Assembly: GCF_005377625.1 (NCBI RefSeq)
Contig: NZ_CP040098.1
Span: 1,288,501 to 1,352,500 of the forward strand
From: Desulfoglaeba alkanexedens ALDC
GTDB lineage: Bacteria > Desulfobacterota > Syntrophobacteria > Syntrophobacterales > DSM-9756
DNA length: 64,000 nt
Direction of reading: 5' to 3'
Shown: positions 53,589 to 62,469 of the stretch, piece by piece
Position numbering within the stretch: position 1 is the first letter of the stretch
How the letters are laid out: each line of letters starts with the position of its first letter
Notes under the pieces: generated by a model
What the model was told of the DNA's origin: nothing
The model's database searches: none
The model's input: only the letters and a program-made list of their open reading frames with translations
Translations under genes and position numbers: made by a program

Positions 53589-54470
53589 TCAAACCTCCAG
53601 CCAGGAATCCGAATAAAGGGTATGCCCGAGGATCACCTTGGCTGTCTTGACGAAGTCCTGCTCTTCTTTGCTGAGCGATGCCATGTCGATTTCTTCGCCG
53701 TCTTCCACCTTGGCGACCAGCGCTTCCAGTTCCGGGCGCTTCCCCTTGGCGATCTGGTGCAGTTTCTTGTCGAAGGTATCCACGATGGCCGAGGTCATGC
53801 CGCGCCGCTTCCAAAGGATGAGCATGACCTGGTTCAAGATCGGCCGCAAATGCTCCGGCGCTCCGTTGGAAACGTTGGACAGCCCGATAGTGCTGCGACA
53901 CCCCGGCGCCATGTCGGCGAACATATCCATGAAAGCAAGCGCACTCATGATCTGAATCTGCTGAACGTTCACGGGCGTCTGAATCGGGTCGATGTAAATC
54001 CTTTCCGGGACAATTCCCAGATCGCTCGCCCGGAAAAGCAGCTCGGCGCACAGCGCGCCGCGTTCATTTTCATCCCGCGGCATGCCTTCCGGTCCCCACA
54101 GCAGTCCGATGAACTCCGCATCGTATTCCTTGGCAAGCGGCAGCAGCGCATCCATGCGTTCCTGGCGCACCATGATGGAATTGATCATGGCCCGGCCCTT
54201 CTTGTGGGCCTTGAGCCCCGCTTCGATGGCTTTCACATTGGACGTATCGAGCGCCAGCGGCAGATCCACCACTTCGTGGATCACCGGCACCAGCCAGCTC
54301 ATCATTTCCTCGCCCGTCTTGCCGGCCGGACCTATGTTGAGATCAATGTAGTCCATACCGGCTTCGGCCTCGATCACCGCCAACTCCTGCAGCGTCTTGG
54401 CATCCCGCTCCTTCAGAGCCTTCCCGTATTTTTTGCTCATGATATTGAGATTTTCACCAATAAGCTTCAT
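53589..54470 (-). CDS. acsE: Methyltetrahydrofolate:corrinoid/iron-sulfur protein methyltransferase
   Basis: A 293-residue pterin-binding TIM barrel: IGENLNIMSKKYGKALKERD at the start, EAGMDYIDLNIGPAG, LPLALDTSNVKAIEAGL, RIYIDPIQTPVNV and GCRSTIGLSNVSNGAP. AcsE (MeTr) moves the N5-methyl of methyl-tetrahydrofolate to cob(I)amide of the corrinoid protein AcsCD, the last folate step of the Wood-Ljungdahl route. It is the final gene of the operon, 111 bases after acsC; that gap contains a compound hairpin (GGCGGAAGG 54529-54537 with CCTTCCGCC 54563-54571, plus an inner GTTCGA/TCGAAC pair). A terminator follows. Confidence 0.94.
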   Translation of the reverse strand: MKLIGENLNIMSKKYGKALKERDAKTLQELAVIEAEAGMDYIDLNIGPAGKTGEEMMSWLVPVIHEVVDLPLALDTSNVKAIEAGLKAHKKGRAMINSIMVRQERMDALLPLAKEYDAEFIGLLWGPEGMPRDENERGALCAELLFRASDLGIVPERIYIDPIQTPVNVQQIQIMSALAFMDMFADMAPGCRSTIGLSNVSNGAPEHLRPILNQVMLILWKRRGMTSAIVDTFDKKLHQIAKGKRPELEALVAKVEDGEEIDMASLSKEEQDFVKTAKVILGHTLYSDSWLEV

Positions 54471-54581
54471 GCGACTCTCCCCCCTCTAGAATGTCCGCGT
54501 ATCCCTGCCCAAGAACCGGCGGGAAGTCGGCGGAAGGTTCGACCTCGAACGGCTGCCCCGCTCCTTCCGCCGGTCTCCCCC

Positions 54582-55934
54582 CTAAGCCGGCTGGTAGCTT
54601 TTGAGGAACTTCGGAATATGGCTGGCTTCTCTAGGTCCGACAACAACGCTCCAACCGGGGATCTCTTCTTCCAGCTCTCCGCTGATGGACGCCGCATAAC
54701 CAGGAATCACCACGCTCTTGTGCTTCACCTTGTCCATAATGCCGCATTTATTGATGAAAGTACCCACGCTCTCCCCATTGAACTTTCCGGCCGCCCAAGC
54801 CGTCATTACCGAAAGGCCTTCCGTGTCCTGGACCAACAGCCAAGCCGGCACGCGGCTCGCTTCGATTTCTCCCGACACGATGAAGTAGGTGAGTGAGAAA
54901 TTGCAGGTGACCAGGACGGGGGAATTTTCATCCGGATTGTTAATGGGATAGATCCCCTGCTCCGCCATCATCGGCCGCTGCGGGTCGGTGTAGATGTTCA
55001 GGCGCTCAATCAGCAACGGGAAGAGCACCTCCGGCTGGAAATCGCTCATAACAATCAATGCGCCGTACTTGGCCACAAAGGTCCCGGCCACCAGGCCTTC
55101 GCCCATCAGGTCGTCCGCCATTTCGTTGGCAATAACAATGGTTGGAAATCCCAAGGGCCGGAACCGGTTCTTCAGCGCGGCACGCCGGATCTGGATCTGA
55201 TCCTGAAACAGCTTCTTCAACTCCCGGCTTCCGGTATCGATGACAATGTCCTTGATACCCATGCCCGTGAGTTTTTCGGTGAGGGCGATCACGCTGTCGA
55301 GCGTCCCGTCACCTTTGACCGCCACCGGGCAGCCGAGTTCCTTGGCCAACGCCCCCATGGCGTCCGCGTTTTCGGCCGTCGCTGCGTAGATCAACGGTTT
55401 CTTGTCCTTCAGTTCCCCCGCCGCCGCCTTCATGACATCTGGATTTTCACTCATGAGTATGAGGGCCGCTCCGGTCTCATCAGAGACTCTCTTGGCAAGA
55501 GCCGCGAATTTTCCTGCATCTCCCCCGACATCCTTCACCGCGAACATTTCGGGACGAAGCGTCAATCCCACGCGGTCCCACTGACTGGCCTTGAATCGTT
55601 CCATCTTCCCGGCGACAGAGGCATCGTCCTCGTCCGTCGCCACCACAGCAGCAAACCCCGGAGGATTGACAAAGGTCTTTTCATGCCGAAACAGGACGAG
55701 TTCACCGCCGATCTTCACGGCATAATCGCCCGTACCGATGGTGAGCGGCCGGATGGGAGGAGCGGAATCGGCCGCCAGCTTTTGTCTGGCTTCTTCGGAA
55801 ACGTGAGGGCAAGCGTCGAGCTCGGCTTTTCCTGCAGCCAGGTTCATGGCAAACGCCAGGCATGTGGGAACACCGCAGTCTCCACAGTTGGTTTTGGGAA
55901 GTAGTTTATAGATTTCAATACCCGTCAAGCCCAT
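54582..55934 (-). CDS. acsC: Corrinoid/iron-sulfur protein large (gamma) subunit
   Basis: A 450-residue protein with an N-terminal [4Fe-4S] domain (LLPKTNCGDCGVPTCLAFAM, and a fourth Cys in LDACPHVSEEA), a TIM-barrel middle and a C-terminal corrinoid-binding Rossmann-like part (IMDKVKHKSVVIPGYAASIS). With AcsD it carries the methyl group from AcsE to the A-cluster of AcsB. The ATG follows GAGGAG. The gap to acsB upstream holds a 15-bp perfect hairpin (55977-56009). Confidence 0.95.
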   Translation of the reverse strand: MGLTGIEIYKLLPKTNCGDCGVPTCLAFAMNLAAGKAELDACPHVSEEARQKLAADSAPPIRPLTIGTGDYAVKIGGELVLFRHEKTFVNPPGFAAVVATDEDDASVAGKMERFKASQWDRVGLTLRPEMFAVKDVGGDAGKFAALAKRVSDETGAALILMSENPDVMKAAAGELKDKKPLIYAATAENADAMGALAKELGCPVAVKGDGTLDSVIALTEKLTGMGIKDIVIDTGSRELKKLFQDQIQIRRAALKNRFRPLGFPTIVIANEMADDLMGEGLVAGTFVAKYGALIVMSDFQPEVLFPLLIERLNIYTDPQRPMMAEQGIYPINNPDENSPVLVTCNFSLTYFIVSGEIEASRVPAWLLVQDTEGLSVMTAWAAGKFNGESVGTFINKCGIMDKVKHKSVVIPGYAASISGELEEEIPGWSVVVGPREASHIPKFLKSYQPA

Positions 55935-55976
55935 TTGCTTCTCTCCTCATCGCTTTTCGCATCCGCAATTTCTGAA

Positions 55977-56009
55977 CCGAGCAGAAGGGACTCGGTCCCT
56001 TCTGCTCGG
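55977..56009 (-). promoter_or_regulatory. 15-bp perfect hairpin between acsB and acsC
   Basis: CCGAGCAGAAGGGAC (55977-55991) pairs without mismatch with GTCCCTTCTGCTCGG (55995-56009) around a 3-base loop. It starts just 5 bases past the acsB stop and lies about 42 bases before the acsC start. The sequence after it on the minus strand (TTCAG) is not a proper U-run. It may protect the acsDAB message end, allow processing, or cause partial termination. Confidence 0.6.
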
Positions 56010-56013
56010 GGCT

Positions 56014-58227
56014 TTATCCGAGAATGGGTTCCATGGAAAGCGCCGGGTGGCCGACTTCCTGGAGGAAGGGGAGGATTTCATCTTCCGTCACCCCTTGCTC
56101 CTCGGTGGCGATCATGTCAACGAGGTTCGGGACCCCAACCTCCTCGCCCCGCCGTATAAGGCGCTCGCGGATTTCTTCCTTGAGCATCTTGGGCATCCAA
56201 ACCATGCGCTTGATGCCGCCGTCGCCCACGATGAATTTACGCTGCGTGATGTTGTACTTGGCGTGTCCCACAAAACCCGGCGTCACCAGCCCGCCGCCGA
56301 TGGTTCCGGCAAGCGTCGTGAACTTCATCCCACAGGGGGTCATGCCCATGTATTCCCGGTTGACAGTCATGATGCCGTTACACATCGGGAGAACCGCAGC
56401 GATGCATTCACAGCATCCACAGGTGGTCATGGGATCGTAAACGACGCTGTAGAAATTGACGCTTTTCACCGCACCGCGCGACGCCATTTCCACGAACTCG
56501 TTCACACCTTTCCAGTTGCCCAGCTTCGGATCCAAGCACTCGCCCTTGTTGACCGGCTGGTTGGGGCCCGTAGGGTTGATTTCATGGGACGCCTTGCAAT
56601 CCAACCAATTGTAGGCTCCGCAGAGTCCTGTCCGTTCGGGACTCACCACGCACACGTGGGTGGGAGCAAACGACTGGCACAGGATGCAGGAGTAGTAGGT
56701 CTCCGTGGTTTCGTCGGTCATACCCTCGATGCGCTCGTCGCGCTCCTTGTACACCTTCTGTGCCACGGGAACCCATTCCTTCACCTTGGCCTCATCGGTG
56801 TAAATCTTCACCTGGCACTTGTCGAAGATCGCTCCGAAATCCTGGTGGAACTTGGCATGGAGGATCTTGCCGATGTGCTCCAGGGTGAAGCCCTTTTCCA
56901 CCGCGGCCTTGCCGATGCGGTACCAGGCGATATCCCGCTGACCGATGTGCATTACCCCCTGGGCGTAGTTCACCAGATGGTGAATCTGGCGTTCCAGAAT
57001 CGGCTCGTAGTCTTCCTGCATCCTACGGCCGGCCACTTCCACCACCACCGCCAGCGGCAACCGGCTTCCGGGCTGGACGTCCTTGATGTCCGGACCGATC
57101 ACTTCGACCTTGCCGTCCTCCACCTTGTCCATGTCGGCGATCCGGACCAATTCCACGCATGGAGTCTTTCCGCCGCCGCACTCCAAATACACATCATCCT
57201 TGCGCACGCGCTCACCTTCAAATGCCGGCCCGTAAGCCACCGGAACCGGAACCTCCGTGATCGTGACCTTCAGGCCGCGCACTTCGATGGATTTGGCACA
57301 GATCTGGTCGTAAGGCACACTGGAAACCACGTGCTCGTAGGTGCACACACCGGTCGGTAGGATTTCCGGGATGTCCGTGTCGGCAATGGTCGGAAAACCC
57401 CAGTTGACGGCTCCGGCCGCGTTGGCCGCCCATTCGGCGTTCACCTCACCCAAAGCGTTCACGAAGGCGAAGATGCGGTTCTTGTTGTAGAGCAGGTTCT
57501 TTCGGTAGTCGCCGGGTTCCACGCCGCCGAAGGACATGGCCGCGCGATTGGCAAAACCCAGCGCGAACACCGCCGCGGAAATATCCGGGCCGAAGGGAAC
57601 GAGCCGTGTCGACCAACCGATCTGGACTCCGGCCTCAATGAGCTGTTCCGCGAAGGTGGTGCCCCCTTGGTTGGCGCACATGAACACGTACAGGCTTTTC
57701 CGTTGATATTCCTCAGCGATCGCCTTGGCGATTTCCGGGTTCGGAGCCGCCCCGACGATGGTGGCAAAGCCTGGGGCGCTTCCGTCCACGAACTCGATCC
57801 CACGCTTTCTCATGATGGCGTCGTCGGCCGCGCCGAGCCAAATCTTTCCGGCTTCCAGGTCCGGATCCTCAGCAGGAAAGTAGAAGTCCGGATCCTCAAC
57901 ATAGCGGATCGCTTCCACCACTTCTTCGGCCAGAATCGCCGCCATTCCGGCGTCCAACATTGAGCCCAGGTACGGCGTGTAAATCCGTTCCTTGATGTGA
58001 GCCGGCAGCAGCTTCCAGCAGCGTTGCAACACCGGTTCCGCGTCGGCGAGCTTCTCCACCTTGATCCCCAGTATGGAATAAATCACCGGCAGGTAATAGG
58101 CGGTGTTCGGAAATTCCAAAGGCTGATTGGGCCCGTACTTATCCATGGCTTTCTTGAACTTGCCTTCCGCCTTGGAAACGATATTGTAAGCGCCCTGAAT
58201 CGCCGCAAATGCTACTAACCTGGACAT
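56014..58227 (-). CDS. acsB: Acetyl-CoA synthase subunit of CODH/ACS (alpha)
   Basis: A 737-residue protein of the usual bacterial ACS length. The A-cluster cysteines are visible: CILCQSFAPTHVC and GLCGAYNWLDC near residues 510-535 bind the [4Fe-4S] cluster, and TTCGCCEC near 605 supplies the Ni bridging Cys-Gly-Cys. The N-terminal domain that forms the CO tunnel contact with CODH is intact (NTAYYLPVIYSILGIKVEKL). It makes acetyl-CoA from CO, CoA and the methyl-corrinoid, or runs in reverse. ATG 58227 follows AAGGAGTG. The gap to acsA is 123 bases. Confidence 0.96.
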   Translation of the reverse strand: MSRLVAFAAIQGAYNIVSKAEGKFKKAMDKYGPNQPLEFPNTAYYLPVIYSILGIKVEKLADAEPVLQRCWKLLPAHIKERIYTPYLGSMLDAGMAAILAEEVVEAIRYVEDPDFYFPAEDPDLEAGKIWLGAADDAIMRKRGIEFVDGSAPGFATIVGAAPNPEIAKAIAEEYQRKSLYVFMCANQGGTTFAEQLIEAGVQIGWSTRLVPFGPDISAAVFALGFANRAAMSFGGVEPGDYRKNLLYNKNRIFAFVNALGEVNAEWAANAAGAVNWGFPTIADTDIPEILPTGVCTYEHVVSSVPYDQICAKSIEVRGLKVTITEVPVPVAYGPAFEGERVRKDDVYLECGGGKTPCVELVRIADMDKVEDGKVEVIGPDIKDVQPGSRLPLAVVVEVAGRRMQEDYEPILERQIHHLVNYAQGVMHIGQRDIAWYRIGKAAVEKGFTLEHIGKILHAKFHQDFGAIFDKCQVKIYTDEAKVKEWVPVAQKVYKERDERIEGMTDETTETYYSCILCQSFAPTHVCVVSPERTGLCGAYNWLDCKASHEINPTGPNQPVNKGECLDPKLGNWKGVNEFVEMASRGAVKSVNFYSVVYDPMTTCGCCECIAAVLPMCNGIMTVNREYMGMTPCGMKFTTLAGTIGGGLVTPGFVGHAKYNITQRKFIVGDGGIKRMVWMPKMLKEEIRERLIRRGEEVGVPNLVDMIATEEQGVTEDEILPFLQEVGHPALSMEPILG

Positions 58228-58350
58228 AACGGCACTCCTTTTCTTAAGGGATGTTGCTTCGTTGTTTGAATTTCCACCCCGACTCTTCGCCGGGAAGCTC
58301 AGCAAGGTGGAGACCCGATGCGCACCCGGCGCAACGGGACTCCCTCGCTC

Positions 58351-60312
58351 TTACACCTCCATGGCGCGCCGGTCTTCCATGCCGAAGAGCTTCCGTTCGC
58401 GTTCGCCCATGATGCCAAGGGCTTCGCGCTTTTTGTCGATGTGCGAGATCATGAGGTGAGCCATTTCGATGGGATCTTCCGCGAAGCCCCATTTGCCGCA
58501 GCCCAGTTCTTCCAGGCCTTCGAAGAGGAGCTTGTGGAACTTCGTCCCTTTTATGGCGGGGAAGCCCACGCCGAAGACCGTGTACAGCCCCGAGGCCACG
58601 AAATAGTGGCCGATGCTGATGGCCTTCTCGCTCATCCACTCGGGGGCCGCCCCCGCAACTGGAAGATCCGCAATGCTTTCGCCCAGGCCGCCGGTACGGA
58701 CCATCTCGGCGCAGGCGATGAGGATCCGGCTGTTGTCCACGCAGGAGCCCAGCCCCAGAACCGGCGGCATCCCCACCGTTTCGCACACTTCCGCCAGGCC
58801 GTCTCCAGCCAACACCGCCGCATCGGGTTTCATGAGGCCCGCTTTGGCGAGGGCAATCTGCGAGCAGCCCGTCTGCACCACCAGCACGTTGTTGCGGATC
58901 AGTTCCTTGACCACTTCGACGTGCACGTAGTCGTGCCTCACCCGCGGGTTGGTGCAGCCCACAACCCCTGCGAGGCCTCGGATCCGGCCGTTGATGATGT
59001 TTTCATTGAGGGGCACGTACGAACCGCGGAAGGTCCCGCCCAGCATGTAGCTGATATATTCGTGCGAAAACCCGTGGATCCCCATGTCACGCCGCTGCGG
59101 GATCACCACCCGCCCTGGCCGGTTCTTGTACCGCTCGATGGCCAGCTGCACCACCTTGTCGGTGCACGAACGCGGCGTGTGTTCATGGAACTCGATGTGT
59201 TCCGCCCCTTCGATCTTCGCCCGCGGATTGGTGGTGAAAAACTTCGTCCCGTAGCATTTGGCCATGGTCGAAAGCCCCTGCTTGATACACTGGACGTCCA
59301 CCGCCATGGCGTCCACCGCCCCCGTGGCGATGACGACTTCCGTGCTCATGAAGTTCCCCACATGCGGCACCCCGTGACGGCTTAATACCTCCGCCCCCGA
59401 GCAGCACATCCCCACAAGGTTGATCCCGGCGGCTCCCGCTTCCTTTGCCTTCTCGACGAGCGCCGGGTCGTTGACCGAATCGATCATGGACTCGAACAGG
59501 TTCGGTTCGTGGCCGTGCACGATGACGTTCACGTGGTCTTCCTTCAAAAACCCCATGTTCACGCCCCCTACCAACGGCTTCGGCGTCCCGAAAAGGATGT
59601 CCGAAATCTCGGTGGCCACCATCGAACCGCCCCAGCCGTCGGCGAGCGCCGTCCGCGAACACTGCTTCACGATGTTTTCGTAGTGCTGGTCCACCCCTAT
59701 GTGGGTCCGGTGCATGATCTCCATGATCTCGCGCATGGACCCCCGCGGAACGATCCCCAGCTTCCGCCAGGTCTCAACCGTCTTCGGCGGCACCCGCTTG
59801 ACGAACGGAATCTCGCCTTCCACCTGCGTGTAGGTCCGCTCCAGCTCGTGATAGAGATCCAAGGCGATCTCCTTCACCTCCCGGCCCGCCGTCTCGATGC
59901 CGATGCTCTCCGCCACCGTCCGGAGCTTCTCTTCGTCCTTGATCTTGTAGTCGGCGATCCTTCCGTTTACAACCTCCCGGAACACATCCAGCATGCTCAT
60001 CCCGTGGTCCGTGTGCGCGGCACACCCAGACGCCACCATCCGCGCAAAGTTCCGCGCCGCAATGGTGTCGATAGTTGCCCCGCACACCCCCACCTTCGCA
60101 TACGGATCCTTGGGATTCAAACGGCACGGACCCATGAAACAATGCTTGCAGCAGGCCGAATCCGCACCGATCGGGCACGGCTTCATCTCCGCCGCCCGCT
60201 GAAACGCCGTCTCCACACCGTCGGCCGCCGCCTTCTCAAGCATCTGGACCGTCGCTTCACACATCGAAAAATCACGGAAATTGTACTGCTTCGCCTTCTT
60301 CTCTTCAGCCAT
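58351..60312 (-). CDS. acsA: Ni-Fe carbon monoxide dehydrogenase catalytic subunit (CODH beta)
   Basis: A 653-residue CooS/AcsA-type CODH. The N-terminal B/D-cluster cysteines are in CPIGADSACCKHCFMGPCRL near residue 45, and C-cluster ligands are in GMCCSGAEVL, GCTNPR, TGCSQIALAKAGL and LGSCVDNSRILIACAEM. It converts CO2 to CO (or the reverse) and passes CO to AcsB through an internal tunnel. ATG 60312 has AGAGGTG upstream; the frame is open to 60375 but is not protein-like there. It is the second gene, 85 bases after acsD. No cooC nickel-insertion ATPase lies in the operon. Confidence 0.95.
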   Translation of the reverse strand: MAEEKKAKQYNFRDFSMCEATVQMLEKAAADGVETAFQRAAEMKPCPIGADSACCKHCFMGPCRLNPKDPYAKVGVCGATIDTIAARNFARMVASGCAAHTDHGMSMLDVFREVVNGRIADYKIKDEEKLRTVAESIGIETAGREVKEIALDLYHELERTYTQVEGEIPFVKRVPPKTVETWRKLGIVPRGSMREIMEIMHRTHIGVDQHYENIVKQCSRTALADGWGGSMVATEISDILFGTPKPLVGGVNMGFLKEDHVNVIVHGHEPNLFESMIDSVNDPALVEKAKEAGAAGINLVGMCCSGAEVLSRHGVPHVGNFMSTEVVIATGAVDAMAVDVQCIKQGLSTMAKCYGTKFFTTNPRAKIEGAEHIEFHEHTPRSCTDKVVQLAIERYKNRPGRVVIPQRRDMGIHGFSHEYISYMLGGTFRGSYVPLNENIINGRIRGLAGVVGCTNPRVRHDYVHVEVVKELIRNNVLVVQTGCSQIALAKAGLMKPDAAVLAGDGLAEVCETVGMPPVLGLGSCVDNSRILIACAEMVRTGGLGESIADLPVAGAAPEWMSEKAISIGHYFVASGLYTVFGVGFPAIKGTKFHKLLFEGLEELGCGKWGFAEDPIEMAHLMISHIDKKREALGIMGERERKLFGMEDRRAMEV

Positions 60313-60397
60313 GATCGCACCTCTTCTCCCCCTTCGTGGGGGCGATGATTCTCCGGTTGCCAGGATGACTCGCACTTCCGTGCCTTCCGGGAACGTC

Positions 60398-61342
60398 CTA
60401 AACCATTTGCGCGATGAAGCCCTTGACTAGCTTCACCGCATCGGGATGGCGCATCACCAGCACGTCGGAACCAGCCAAAAGAAGGACGACAGCCGTCAGG
60501 GCTTCCATCATCACGCCGCGCTTCTTCGGATCCCCCAGGTCCGGGGCTTCGTCGGCCGTCAGGTTGGCTTCCTTGCTCTTCCAGACTTCGTTGCCCATAT
60601 TGTTGATCATCGGCTGCTGCAGCTTCTCGTCCTGCTGCGTGAGGGCCGCTTGCATGATTCTTTCCATGACCGAATAGCTGTATTCGAGCCCGTAGCCCAG
60701 TCCGCCCGTGGTCGGATCAATGATGATGTTTTCCGGCTTGACGCCCAGGTTCCCGAGCAGGATGTTCAGCTGCTTGGCCAGGTTGACATCAATGGGCGAC
60801 GAAGCAACCACTGTATGTCCATATCCCAGACACGCTGCACCGATCTGCTTGTAATCCCCCTCTTCTACGGGCGACAGGGCCAGGTGCTTTCCGGCACATG
60901 CTTCCGCCACGGCCCGCATTACTTCCGTGTCCTTTTCGTGGTTGGCCGTCCCCCAAACAACGACCGGAACGTCGACGCTATCGACCACCTTCTTCACCAC
61001 CGCGGCGACTTCCTGAGCCGGCTTGTTGTCGGCGTTGGGATCCGCGCTCTTGGTTTGAATCACGATGATTTCAGCACCGTAGTCGTCGATGCACTTCTTC
61101 GCCCAAGCTACCGGATCGGCAAGCACATCCTGGAACGGCTCTTTGGCGGCATCAGACCACTCCGCCGAAGGATCCTTGTCCCAGATTTCCATGGCGACCC
61201 TAGGGGGATGCGGCATCTCTCCCTCAAAGGTGTAAAAAGGAAAAGCGCTGCGCCCACCCACGGTGACCGCTTTGTCACCCAACCCAAGGGTGACCTTCCG
61301 AATGCTCCCTGTGTATTTTTGTTTGATCAGTTCAAAAGCCAA
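60398..61342 (-). CDS. acsD: Corrinoid/iron-sulfur protein small (delta) subunit
   Basis: A 314-residue TIM-barrel subunit of CFeSP: FELIKQKYTGSIRKVTLG at the start, GEMPHPPRVAMEIWDKDPSAEW, YGAEIIVIQTKSADPNAD, SSPIDVNLAKQLNILLGNLG and IIDPTTGGLGYGLEYSYSVM. It pairs with AcsC to hold and present the corrinoid. It begins at TTG (61342), with AAAGGAGG eight bases before. An ATG at 61349 lies too close to that site and opens a five-codon frame only, so TTG is the likely start. It is the first gene of the acs operon. Confidence 0.94.
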   Translation of the reverse strand: MAFELIKQKYTGSIRKVTLGLGDKAVTVGGRSAFPFYTFEGEMPHPPRVAMEIWDKDPSAEWSDAAKEPFQDVLADPVAWAKKCIDDYGAEIIVIQTKSADPNADNKPAQEVAAVVKKVVDSVDVPVVVWGTANHEKDTEVMRAVAEACAGKHLALSPVEEGDYKQIGAACLGYGHTVVASSPIDVNLAKQLNILLGNLGVKPENIIIDPTTGGLGYGLEYSYSVMERIMQAALTQQDEKLQQPMINNMGNEVWKSKEANLTADEAPDLGDPKKRGVMMEALTAVVLLLAGSDVLVMRHPDAVKLVKGFIAQMV

Positions 61343-61727
61343 GGCTCATACCTCCTTTCAGATTTGTGCTTTTTTTCATTTGACACCCCCTCAAATACCC
61401 TTCCCCATAGGTCTTTTCCGAACGTCGCGACCGGTTCAATGAGAAGCGGTCCAGAACCGACCGTCTACATCAAAAAGCAAATGTCCCCTTCCCGCATCAG
61501 TCCGTCCGATGAGGGGATCCACTACGCCTTCCTTCCCAAAAGCTCACCGGCCAAACCCCTCCGGAACACACCCGCCCGCTCAGTAGCAACCTCGAAAACG
61601 ACGATGAAAGACATGATGAATTGTTTTGCTAGCGAGCCTTGTTCTGACTGGCGAGTGGGGTCACTGCTCATGGGCGCTCAGCCGATTAAAGAGAGGCCCT
61701 TCAATCACCGGATGGCAGCCGCTGGCA

Positions 61728-61763
61728 TAAGAGGCCGCCCGCGATGCGGACAAGGCCCTCTTA
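61728..61763 (-). promoter_or_regulatory. Leader hairpin of the acs transcript
   Basis: TAAGAGGCC (61728-61736) pairs with GGCCCTCTTA (61754-61763) with one bulged base, in the RNA just downstream of the predicted start point. There is no adjacent U-run. It could be part of a structured 5' leader. Confidence 0.4.
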
Positions 61764-61777
61764 GCGTGTGGTCTTCA

Positions 61778-61806
61778 CAGATATAAGATTCACAAAGAAA
61801 TGTCAA
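61778..61806 (-). promoter_or_regulatory. Candidate promoter of the acs operon
   Basis: On the minus strand a perfect TTGACA (61806-61801) is followed by a 17-base spacer and TATCTG (61783-61778), with TAT matching the -10 box. It lies 435 bases upstream of the acsD TTG start. No nearer strong boxes were seen. Confidence 0.45.
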
Positions 61807-61918
61807 CTCGTTTTGATTTCCTGGAGGCAAGGGGCGAAACCTGCGTGCGGACCCGGCTCTCATCCCGCAGTTCTGCTACGGCAGCACCTCAGAACACCGG
61901 AGCCGGGCAGACCTCACG

Positions 61919-62437
61919 TCAGAAGCAACTGGGGATGACCAGATGTTTCCTGGCGTCCCTCCTTGTGCGGATCACCGGATCGTGTTTGGCCGCTCGCGTC
62001 TCCCGTTCGATTCGGATTTTCCCTTCGACCCAGAACACCCGCGCCGTATGGTACGGATCACTGAGCAGACTCTGATCCAAAGGGAGCCGCCACCACGTGA
62101 AACGAAGCATTCTCTCCACCCCCCACCGTGCGGGGTAATAGAGCAACGGGTCGAACTGGAAATAACCGTCCATGAGGATGGATCGTACAATCACGTGGCG
62201 GGGTGGGGAAGCGATGGCCTTTCTGAGCCTCCGCTCAATTACGGCGGCGAGGACTCGACCGGCATCCTGCGACACCACTTGGGTGGGATAGAAGTCGCCG
62301 GGCGGGCTATGGCCGAAATTCCGCTTCACCAAGGCCACGTCCTTGAGAATTCTTCGAGCGTCCCAGAAATCCAGGTCCGTGAAGACGTGGAACCGGTACT
62401 TGCTCGCACTGGGATGACCGTATACAATTTGTGCCAT
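61919..62437 (-). CDS. Hypothetical protein
   Basis: I recognise no family. The 172-residue basic protein starts MAQIVYGHPSASKYRFHVF and contains LDFWDARRILKDVALVKRNF, a Trp/Arg-rich centre (RWGVERMLRFTWWRLPL) and a lysine/arginine-rich tail. No signal or membrane segment is visible. ATG 62437 is preferred; the frame extends to 62482 but would overlap the upstream gene. It lies 32 bases after the neighbouring hypothetical gene, so the two are probably co-transcribed. Confidence 0.6.
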   Translation of the reverse strand: MAQIVYGHPSASKYRFHVFTDLDFWDARRILKDVALVKRNFGHSPPGDFYPTQVVSQDAGRVLAAVIERRLRKAIASPPRHVIVRSILMDGYFQFDPLLYYPARWGVERMLRFTWWRLPLDQSLLSDPYHTARVFWVEGKIRIERETRAAKHDPVIRTRRDARKHLVIPSCF

Positions 62438-62469
62438 GCTGAGCCGTCCCGCCGAAAGGAAACGCCGCG

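Larger units (their letters stand above)
61343..61918. other. acs operon leader and upstream region
   Basis: There is no convincing gene. It contains the acs promoter candidate (61778-61806), about 430 bases of predicted untranslated leader toward acsD, and a hairpin at 61728-61763. I searched for a B12-box-like sequence, given the corrinoid proteins downstream, and did not find one. Confidence 0.5.

Noticed and set aside
61343..61800. Cobalamin riboswitch upstream of the corrinoid-protein operon
   Set aside because: No B12-box-like sequence or matching helix set could be recognised by eye on the minus strand.
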